The notes under the pieces were generated by a model that did no database searches, had not been told where the DNA came from, and was given only the letters and a program-made list of their open reading frames with translations. 54,573 nucleotides of DNA from JAQIBY01 sp046546095 (GTDB lineage: Bacteria > Bacteroidota > Bacteroidia > Bacteroidales > ML635J-15), in the NCBI GenBank assembly GCA_046546095.1, contig JBKGYK010000010.1:1-54573 (forward strand), given 5' to 3'. Each line of letters begins with the position of its first letter. The first letter of the stretch is position 1. Made by a program: the position numbers and the translations under genes. This document shows, one piece after another, positions 26,268-38,200 of the stretch.

Positions 26268-29200
26268 ATGAAAAGGCTGGCTTTTAGTTATATAGCAAAA
26301 ATCATTCTGATATTCTTGTTGAGTTTTCAACATTCATTTGTTAATGGTCAAACTGAGCAGGCTCTTCATACACTATCCGGAGAAGATACAGACAAGGGAA
26401 GTCCCACTGTTACAGCTATGGCCACGCCTGACAGCATCTGCGAGGGAGAACAAAGCACCCTTGAAGCCATTGGCTCACTCGGCACTGCTCCGTACACATA
26501 TACCTGGGACAACGGCCTTGGCACGGGCAGCACACACAATGTAAGTCCGGCTACTACAACAATCTACCATGTGACCATAACTGACAGTCTGGGAAGCACT
26601 TCTACAGATTCTGTAACCCTCTATGTTTTTGAAAATCCATCTGCCGGCCTTTCCGCAAGTCCGAATCCCATCTGCGAAGGAGATTCCTCAATAATAAGCG
26701 CCAATCCCGTGGGAGGGAATGCACCCTACTCATACAACTGGGATCATGGCCTGGGTTCCGGCTCATCACACACTGTATATCCTCCATCAAATGAAACTTA
26801 TTCCATTACCGTTACTGATGCATATGGTTGTACAGTGGAAGATGTCATTGGACTAACTGTCAATGCAAATCCCACAGCTTCTGCCTCTGCCACACCCAAT
26901 CCGATATGTTCTGGTGAAAATGCAAACCTGACAGGTAGCGGTTCAGGCGGCACATCACCATATATCTATACCTGGGATAACGGCCTGGGTGAAGGCGCAT
27001 TGCAAAATGTAAGCCCGTCCTCAACAAGCACTTATACCCTGACCATCAGTGACAGCAACGGGTGCTCAGACACTAGCCAGGTAAGCCTTGATGTGTTTGA
27101 TAACCCGGTAGTAAGTGTAACTGCCAGTCCGGCTGAAATTTGCCAGGGAGAAAGCACAAATCTAAATGCCGCTGTCAGCGGTGGTTCAGCCCCGTACACA
27201 TACAACTGGGACAATGGACTGGGGGGAGGTGCCAATCATTTTGTTACACCATCAGACACAATCACTTACTCGGTTACCGTCACTGATGACAACGGATGTA
27301 CGGTTGCAGGCAGTATCACAGTAAACGTACTGGACTTGCCTGTCCCCACTGCAACAGCTACTCCGGCAGTTTTATGTGAAAATCAGCCAAGCGATCTGAG
27401 TGTTACCTCTACAGATGGCATTGCACCCTACAGTTATGAATGGGATCACGGGTTAGGCGTTGGCGCCGATCATACGGTTTTTCCGGACTCAGACCAGACT
27501 TATACAGTAACTGTAAGTGATGATAATGGCTGTACAGCCACAGATGATATTACAATTACACTGAACGAATTGCCCACTGTAACTGCCACAGCTACCCCAG
27601 ACCCGGTTTGTGAACTGGAAACGGTCACTTTAGAGGCTACGGGTAGCGGCACAACCGGTCCATACACTTATTTCTGGGACAATGGACTGGGCTCCGGGCC
27701 AATTCAAACAGATAATCCCTCAGGCCCTACCACTTATCATGTAACAGTATTTGATGACAATGGTTGTTCAGCGACCAATTCGGTTGATGTCAGTACGCTG
27801 GAACTGCCAACAGCACATCCGGTTGCCAGTCCGGACACGATTTGTCCCGGAGATGATTCCGACTTAACAGTGAGCGGCACAGATGGAACAGCTCCCTACA
27901 CCTATTTCTGGAACAATGGGCTGGGCTCCGGTGACAATCACACGGTAACACCCGATATCAGTACGGATTACAATGTGATTATTACTGATGACAATGGCTG
28001 TACATCTCAGGCTGAACTTACTGTAAACACACGTGAACTACCGGATATAACGCTCACTGCAGATCCAAACCCGATTTGCGACGGCGGTTCTTCAGACATT
28101 ACAACCAACCTCTCAGGTGGCAATCCGCCCTTTGTTTTTCAGTGGGATAACGGACTGGGAAATGTACAAAATCCGACAGTAACTCCAGTCACCAATACAA
28201 CATATCATCTGACGGTAACAGATGCCAATGGTTGTACAACAACGGACAGTATTACAATTCTGTTAAGCAGTTCGCCGGATGTGACAGCATCGGCTGCGCC
28301 CAATCCGATCTGTGAAGGAGAATCTACAAACCTTTCTGCAGTGGCCAGTGGAGGGACATCACCCTACATTTTTACCTGGGACCATGGGCTTGGTGCAGGC
28401 GCCAGTCACACCATCTATCCAGATGCAACGGATATGTACACGGTTACCGTTACAGACTCATCTGGTTGTACAGCTGTTGATCAGGTTTTGGTTGGAGTGT
28501 ATGATACTCCTGAAATCAACCTGGATGCGGACCCAAATCCCATTTGCGCCAGTGAAATTGTAAATCTCACAGCATCTGCAACCGGAGGAGCCCCCGGCTA
28601 TTCATACAACTGGGATCATGGACTTGGTGCAGGAGACACCCAGGTTGCCACACCTGACAGCTCAACCACTTACTCTGCCACTGTTACTGACAGCAATGGT
28701 TGTCAGGATTCAGCCAGTATTGATGTAACAGTAAATGAAAATCCTGCTATCACCGCAAGTGCAGCACCCAATCCCATTTGTGAAGGAGAAAATTCCACCC
28801 TGTCTGCCAGTGGAACTCAGGGACTTCCCCCTTACAGCTTTTTGTGGAACCATGGACTGGGCGTAGGCTCCACACACACCGTTTCACCAATTGCCAGTAC
28901 AAGCTACGAAGTCACCATCAGTGATGATAATGGCTGTACCGCATCATCAGTAATTGATTTAACAGTCCATCCCACTCCAAATGTCACAGCCAGTGCATCA
29001 GACAATCCCATTTGTCCGGGAGAATCCACAGACTTGAGTGCAACAGGCAGTGGCACAGTGCCGGTGTACGCCTACATTTGGGACAACGGACTTGGTTCAG
29101 GCCAAAACCATACGGTCACACCCGCAGCTACTACGGACTATACGGTAACTGTGCAGGATGGTAATGGCTGTACCTCCTCAGATATGCTTACCATTGATGT

Positions 29201-32200
29201 AACAGATATGCCGCCGGCCAGTCCAACAGCATCACCCGACACGATATGCTACGGAGACAGCACTACACTGGATATTACAGGCACAGGAGGTACATCGCCC
29301 TATACCTACAACTGGAATAATGGGCTGGGCAACGGTCAGACACATGTTGTTTATCCGGCAAGCACAACTGATTATACCGTGACGGTTACAGATGCCAACG
29401 GCTGTACTTCAAGTGGAACTGTGACTGTAACTGTCAACGAATTACCCACAACAAATCCGGAAGCAATACCAAATCCGATCTGCGGATCAGGCAACAGCAC
29501 ATTATATCCGAACCCGGACGGGGGCAGCAGTCCATACACATTCCTTTGGGACAACGGTCTGGGTACAATTGAAGAGCCCACGGTTTCTCCATCAGACAGT
29601 ACTACCTACGGGCTTACAGTTACTGATGCTTTTGGTTGTTCCACAACGGACCAGATTACCGTAACCGTAGCTGACGTACCTACAGTTACTGCCAGTGCCT
29701 CACCGGCAAATATCTGCAGTGGAGACACCACATTATTGTCAGCCACGGGATCTGGTGGCACTGCACCTTACACGTTTTCCTGGGACAATGGTTTGGGCAG
29801 CGGATCAGACCAAAGTGCCACACCCGCATCAGACACCACATATACAGTAAGCATTACAGATGCAAACGGATGTTCAGCCACTGACCAGGTAAGTATATCC
29901 GTTGTTCAATCTCCGGATCTGCTACTGTCAGCAAATCCTGAGCCCTTATGCAGCAGTGAGAATGTCCTTTTAAGTGCCAGTGCCGACGGGGGCAGCAGTC
30001 CCTATAGCTATGACTGGAATCAGGGCCTGGGCAGCGGAGACTCTCATTGGGATACGCCTACAGCGACAACCACCTATACAGCCACAGTAACTGACGATTA
30101 TGGTTGTCAGGATATTGACAGCATCACAGTAACAGTGAACAATTTACCTGTACTTAGCGTTGATGCTCTGCCCAATCCAATTTGTGAAGGAGAATCTACT
30201 GATCTTCACGCTTCCGGATCGGATGGCGTTCCCCCTTATTCATTCCAGTGGAACAGCGGCCTTGGGGTTGGTCCTACCCAGACAGTTTCTCCCACCAGCG
30301 ACCAGACCTACATCGTTACCATTTCAGATGACAATGGATGCACAGCAGAAGACAGCATAAGTGTCACGGTACATCCCACACCCAATCTCACAGCATCTGC
30401 TACACCCGACACTGTCTGTGCGGGAGATTCTGTTAACCTCAGTGCATTGGCAGGAGGTACAACAGGGCCATATACATACATATGGAATCAGGGCCTGGGC
30501 AACGGTCAGAATCACACTGTCTATCCATCCGGTGACATTACCTATACAGTTCAGGTTGCTGATGCCAACGGCTGTAATGCCCTTGCACAGGTGACTGTTA
30601 ATACATGGGAAGCACCGGTGGCAACACCAGAAGCCACACCGAATCCAATTTGTGAAGGAGAATCCTCCACACTATCAGTTACAGGAAGCAACGGCACCTC
30701 TCCATACACCTACGAATGGAGTGACGGTCTTGGCAGTGGTGACTCACACATTGTCAGCCCGGCATCAACAGAGACCTATGAAGTTAGTATCACTGATGAC
30801 AACAATTGCTCTTCAACAGCCCAGATTGACCTGTTGGTAAATCCCAATCCCGGCATTGACATCACTGCAACACCCAATCCGCTTTGCGAAGGCGAAGAGA
30901 CTACCATCACAGGAACACCTGTGGGAGGTACCGCTCCCTACACCATCATCTTCGACAATGGACTGGGTGAGGGCGACACCCATATTGTCAGTCCGACTGT
31001 CAGCACGACCTATACTGCAACAATAACAGATGATTTTGGCTGTACCGGAATTGATTCGGTAAGCGTAGATGTCTTTCCTGCACCTGATGTCACCGCTACA
31101 GCTTCACCTGGCGAAATTTGCGAAGGTGATAGCAGCATACTCAGTGCCTCAGGCTCAGGTGGATTACCCGGATACACATATTTATGGGACAGTGGCATAG
31201 GAGCCGGTCAAAGCCACACTGTAACTCCCGACAGCACTACGATTTATGAGGTTGAACTTACAGATGCCAATGGCTGTCAGGCATATGATACTGTTATCGT
31301 AAACATTCAACCAACACCACAAATCAGCTTAACAGCATCTTCTGATCTTATCTGCCAGGGAGACAGCAGTTTATTGGAAGCCACCACCACAGGCGGAACA
31401 CCGGCTTACACATACACCTGGACACCCTCACTTGGGCCAGGCAACAGCCATTATGTTTCTCCGGACAGTTCCACATTGTATGAAGTAAGCGTAAATGATG
31501 CAAACAGCTGCTCTGCAGAAGCACAAACAATTGTTACTGTCAACGATACCCCTTCGGTTAGTCTCACGGCTTTCCCCGACAGCATCTGCTTCAATGAAAG
31601 CACTACTCTGTCAGCAAGTGTCAGCGGAGGAACACCCAATTACACATATATGTGGGATCATGGTTTATCCAATCAGCCGGTCCACACAATTGATCTGACA
31701 GCCACAGACACCTTCAATCTTACTGTGTCCGACGTCAACGGATGTGAAGGATCTGATGCAGAAATCATCACCGTAAATCCGGAAATCACCATAGATATCA
31801 ATGTAACCAATGAACCGGATTGTTACGGTGACAGTAACGGCGCTTTTGTAATCAGGGTTATGGGGGGTACAGCAAGTTATGATATTGACTGGACCAATGG
31901 CACTGACAGTGGTTCTTTCACAGGATCAGCAGGCGGCCCGCATCAGGTCAATAATATTCCTGCAGGAGATTACACCATAGATGTCACAGATGATCTGGGC
32001 TGTACTCAAAGCGTAACATTTACCCTGAATGAACCTGATGAACTTAGCCTTATTTTTGATGATCTCAATGACATCAGCTGTTTTGGCGAAACCGATGGCT
32101 CAGTCCAATATACTATTGCCGGTGGAACAGAATTGTATACCATGAGCTGGGACAATGGCATTGACAGTGGCACGGAAACCAATCTTACGGCAGGATCCCA

Positions 32201-35200
32201 TATCCTTTCCAATCTTGAAGCAGGAAACTATAGCATGGAAATCACAGATGCCCATGGCTGTACCACAACAGAATCATTTACCCTTGATGAACCTCCGGCA
32301 TTGAGTTTCCTTGTAACATCCACCAGCAATGTCAGTTGCTACAACGGCAGTGACGGGGTCATTACCATTGACATTGGCGGAGGAACACCCAATTATACTG
32401 TAGACTGGAACAATGGCAGCGAATCCGGTTCGCTATCCGGACTAACCGCCGGGGTTCAAGACATTTCAGGATTACCCGCAGGGACATACCAATTGACACT
32501 CACTGACAGCTCAGGATGTACAGACACAACAAGCATCATCCTGAATCAGCCCGATACAGAATTGGAAATCAACCTGGTAAATGTAACCGATGCAAGCTGT
32601 GTTGGTGTTGATGACGGCTCAGCCGAAGTAGAAGGTTCCGGTGGTATGCCTCCGTACAGTTTTGTATGGGACCATCCCAACGGGTCGGGAACACAGATTA
32701 CCAATGTCACGGCAGGAGATTATGATGTTACAATCATTGATGACTGGGGATGCGAAAGAGATATGACAGTTACCATCGGACAACCTGCAGACGGTTTGTC
32801 GGCCAGCCCGGACATCACACCTGTCACTTGTGCAAGTAACAATGATGGTGAAATCATTCTTAATCCGGATGGCGGAACACCTCCCTACACATACAACTGG
32901 AATCCGGCTGTTTCCACGGATGATACCGCACAGAATCTGGCCACAGGAAACTATGAAGTTACAATTTACGATCAGGGCAGCTGCGAACTGGAACTCAACC
33001 TTTTTGTCCCTGTTGATCCCAACACGTTAAGCGCAAGTGTAACAGACACTACACATGTCAGTTGCAACGGCGGTGCAGATGGTGAAATTATCGTAAGTGC
33101 CAGTAATGGAGGTTTTCCCTACACCTATACATGGGACGGATATGCATCAGAAAATTCTGCCATCCTGGATTCCATACCTGCAGGCACCTACGAAATGACA
33201 GTCACTGACAGCTACAATTGTGAAATTGTACTCACCCAGACACTCAATGAACCTCCTCCCCTTACCATTACTGTTGACAGCATTACTGATGTACTGTGCA
33301 CCGGAGAAGCAAGCGGAAGCATTTATACAACACCTCAGGGTGGCACACCTCCCTATACCTACACATGGGTAAACGAGTCGGGTATTTCTTTGTCTGAAAC
33401 ATCAGACGACTTAAGCGATGTTCCTGCCGGTATCTATGAAATCAGTTTGACAGACAGCAACAACTGCGGACCAGCTACCATGAACGCAGCAATCAGTGAA
33501 CCGGCAGACGCATTGTCTGTAAGCATCAGTATTGACAGCCTTCCCTCCTGCCCCGGCATGACTGATGGCGGACTGACTGCCAATCCTTCAGGCGGAACAG
33601 GACCTTACACTTATCTTTGGGATGATCCTATCGCAGGAAACACATCACAAAGCCCGTCAAACCTCTCAGCAGGAACCTATACTGTCACGGTAACAGACGA
33701 TAATAACTGCTCTGCAGAAAACACCATTGTTCTGAATGATCCACCAGCCTTAGATATCAATATTCTGACAGAAGATGTTCTGTGTAACGCCGACAGCAAT
33801 GGCCTGGCTGTTGCTCAGGTCAGCGGAGGCACACCAGGCTACACATACATCTGGAGGGATGCACTCGGAAATCAGGTTTCACTGGATGACTCAGCACAAA
33901 ATCTCAGTGCAGGCAATTATTATCTTACAGTTACCGATAGCAACAATTGTAATGAGACCGCCAGTGCAAGCATCAATCAACCACCTGTACTGACCGGCAA
34001 CATCACCCACATTGATGTGAGTACCTGGGGAAACAATGATGGTTCGGCTACTGCCAATCCATCCGGAGGAACACCAGAATATGATTATGCATGGGAAAAC
34101 GCTGATGATCCGGGCAATATCATTTCAACAGACCAGACAGCCGACAACCTCTACGCGGGCACATACAACCTGACCATAACTGATGCCAATGGATGTATCT
34201 GGACAGGATCTGTTAGCATTGATGAGCCTGATGATCCGCTGGGAGGTGACATCACCTTGCATCAGGATGTTTTATGTGCTCCCGATTCAAGCGGTGCATT
34301 GACTGCCCAGGCTTATGGTGCCACCCCACCCTACACGTATTTCTGGGAAAACACTGTGTCAGGCTGGACAGCCACAGGACAATCTGTATCAGACCTCCCA
34401 GCAGGAACATATTACCTGACCATTGAAGATAATAACGGCTATACCTGGGATACTACAATAAATATTTCACAACCTCCCCTGCTGCAAATCACCGGATACA
34501 GCATAACCAGTTATAATCAATGCTACGGTGATTCTTCCGGTGCAGCAAGCATCAGTGTTGAAGGAGGCGTACCAGGCTATGATTACCTGTGGGATGATCC
34601 ATCAAACTCGACCACCGATAACATCAGCAATGCTCCGGCAGGAACATACACTGTTCAGGTTAGCGACCAGAATAACTGCATGCAGGACACCAGCATCACC
34701 ATAACACATCCCGATGAAATTAATATTGATCTTCAGGTAACAGCTACTCCTGATTGCTACGGTGACAGCAATGCCTCCGCTGCAGCCGGCCTAAGCGGAG
34801 GAACACCCGGATATAACTATCAGTGGGAAGATGAAGACAATTTCATCATTTCTTTATCCGACACCCTGATAAATGTTGAAGCAGGCTGGTATTATCTTTA
34901 CATTACCGATGCCAATTCATGCACAGCACTTGACAGCATTGAAATTACAGAACCGGCATTGCTGGACGGCAGCATCACCCAAACCAATGTTTCTACCTGG
35001 GGAAACAATGATGGTTCGGCAACAGTTACGCCCGTGGGTGGAACAGCTTCTTACACTTACGCATGGGAAAACAACGCTGATCCGGGTACCGTGATTTCAA
35101 CAGAACAAACTGCAGACTCATTGTATGCCGGCAGCTATACGGTAACAGTGACAGATGCCAACGGATGTCAATGGTCAGAAGTTGTGTTCATTACTGAACC

Positions 35201-38200
35201 GGACGATCCCCTGGGAGGAAGCATCATTGAACATCAGGATGTCCTTTGCGCTCCGGATTCGACAGGAATGCTCACAGCAGAAGCTTACGGCGGAACTCCG
35301 GGCTACACATACAGCTGGGAAAACTCTTCCGGTATTCCGATCAGCGACTCATCAATAGTAGAAAACATACCTGCAGGCGATTACACATTAACAATTGAAG
35401 ACTCCCTCGGCTATCAGTGGGATACAACGGTCACCATCAACCAACCTCCTTTACTGGAAATTGATGCCACCTATAGTCAGCAGGTCACATGCCACGGTGG
35501 AAATGATGGCATGGCAGCCATCAGTATCTCCGGTGGAACACCGGGCTATACCATTGACTGGCTGGGCTATACCTCAACCAACGATACATTGTATAACATT
35601 CCGGCCGGTGATTATCCCCTTAGCATTTACGATGCCAATGGATGTACGGCAGATACCATTGTATCAGTAGATCAACCTGATTCCATCATTTCAGATATTC
35701 AGATTACCGCCACGCCTTTATGTTTTGGCGGAAATGAAGGCTCTGTTTATGCAGATATCAGCGGCGGAACGCCACCATATGACTTCATATGGAACGATAC
35801 AGCCGGGAACATCATTGGCAACACTGACAGCATCACCGGACTTATCAGCAGTACATATTACCTCACACTTACTGATGACAATTCCTGTGTTATTACAGAT
35901 TCAGTGTTTGTACCGCAACCCGACACACTTTTCACAAATTCATACGCAGTAAGCACTTCGGGTTTTGGAGCAAGTGATGGTTATGCCTGGACAGAACCGG
36001 AAGGTGGCACAGCCTCTTATACCTATGCATGGGAAGCTGCAAACGACCCGGGGAATATTCTTTCCACGGAAGATTCCCTGCTAAATCAAACCGGAGGCAA
36101 TTATTATGTCACAGTAACAGACGCGAATGGCTGTATTGATATTGACACTGTAAAAATTGATGAACCTGCCGAACTTACCCATACCATTGCAACCGAAGAC
36201 ATTCAATGCTATGGTGATACAACAGGTGCAGCATGGATACAGGCACATGGTGGAGTTGAGCCCTGGGATTATTACTGGGAAGACAGCGACGGAAACAACA
36301 TATGGAATGACAGCCTGCTCATGCCTGTACCGGCCGGCACATATTATGTTACCCTTACTGATGCCAACGGATATCAAAACTTTGACTCGGTCAGTATTAT
36401 TCAACCACCTCAACTGTCAATCAGCGTAGACAGTATGCAACATGTCCGGTGCTACAATGACTCATCCGCATGGATTGATGTAGATGTCAGCGGTGGAGCT
36501 CCGCCCTACAGCTACCAATGGTCAGAATTATCAGACCCCGGTATCATCATTGACACAACAGAATATATCAGCAATATCCCGGCAGGCAATTATTTGCTTA
36601 CGGTTGTGGATGACAGCACCTGCACGATAGACACCAGCATCATCATCACCCAACCGGACAGTCTGGAAATAACCATTGCTGATTATGGTGACATCACCTG
36701 TTTTGGAAGCGATGACGGTTATATTGAAGCCAGTGCTACGGGCGGTACGCCCCCCTACAGCTATACATGGATGGACAGCACATATTCAGTGATTGCCACA
36801 GGTACCGACAGCATCGGTAACCTGAGCCAGGGTAATTACTATCTTGCTTTTACAGATACACATGCCTGCATTGAAGACACCTTATTAGTCAGCATCAGCG
36901 AACCCCTGCCCTTTACATTTAATGGCAGTGTGGATTCTGTTTATTGTTATGGTGATGCGACCGGTAGTGTGCAGTTATTTCCTGCAGGTGGCAGCAGTCC
37001 TTATGATTATCAGTGGATACACGAAGGTGACAGCCTTGACAACAACTTCCCTGCGCTTTTCAATGCCGAAGCCGGAGTATATGAAATAGTTGTGACCGAT
37101 AACAATGCCTGTGTTTATGATACAAGCCTGCTTGTTCCCCAGCCGGCATCTCCGATTTCGGCAGATTTCACCCAGACCGACTCACTGGCATGCTATGGTG
37201 ACAATGATGCTCAGGGCATATTGCAATTCACCGGTGGTACGGAATTATATGATGTTTACTGGACAAATGGTACAGGGAATGAAGGCCAGCTTTCTGATAT
37301 TTCACCAGGCAGCCATACCATAACAAATCTCAGGGCCGGAAATTTCACTTTAGAGATAACCGATCATTACGGATGTACAGAAATCATAAATTTCATCATC
37401 AGCCAGCCGCCGGAGCTTGATCTCCAGTTCAGCACGGAAAACATCAGCTGCAATGGCAGCAATGATGGCATCATTGAGGCCATAGTTAACGGCGGCACCC
37501 CACCATATAACTACAGCTGGGACGGTGGTACTCCCGGCACAGACAGCATTGTTACCGGACTTACTCCCGGATGGCACAGCCTGGAAATAACAGATGCCAA
37601 CAATTGTCAGATTTTGGATTCTGTAAGGATATATGAACCTGACAGTCTGCTCATTGATTTGCCTGACAGTCTAATACTGAACTGCCATGGTGATACAGAC
37701 GGTTCAGTACTTGCAAGTATTTCCGGCGGAAGTATGCCTCTGAGCATAATATGGACCAACAGCACGGGAGATACCATTCAAAACGGGCCGTATCTGAACA
37801 ATCTTGGTGCAGATATCTATTATCTCTCTGTTGTTGATGTCAACGGATGTACAGCCAATGATTCTCTTGTAGTATATGAGCCGGCGGCAATGAGTGCTAC
37901 ACTTGAAAGTTTTGAAACCAGCTGCCCCACTTCCGAAGATGGATATGCCGTTATTCACATGGACACAAGTACCGGAACCCCACCCTATCAGTATGCCTGG
38001 GATAATCCTGAGCATTCAGTTACAGATACTGCCATCAATCTGGACAGCGGCTGGTGGCATGTAACAGTTACAGACAGCAATGACTGTATATATATTGATT
38101 CTGTAGAAATCACCTCCCCCGATACCATTGACATGAGCTTTGACATTGAGCCGGTACAGTGTAACAATCAGCCGGGAACAGTTGTCACATCTACAACAGG

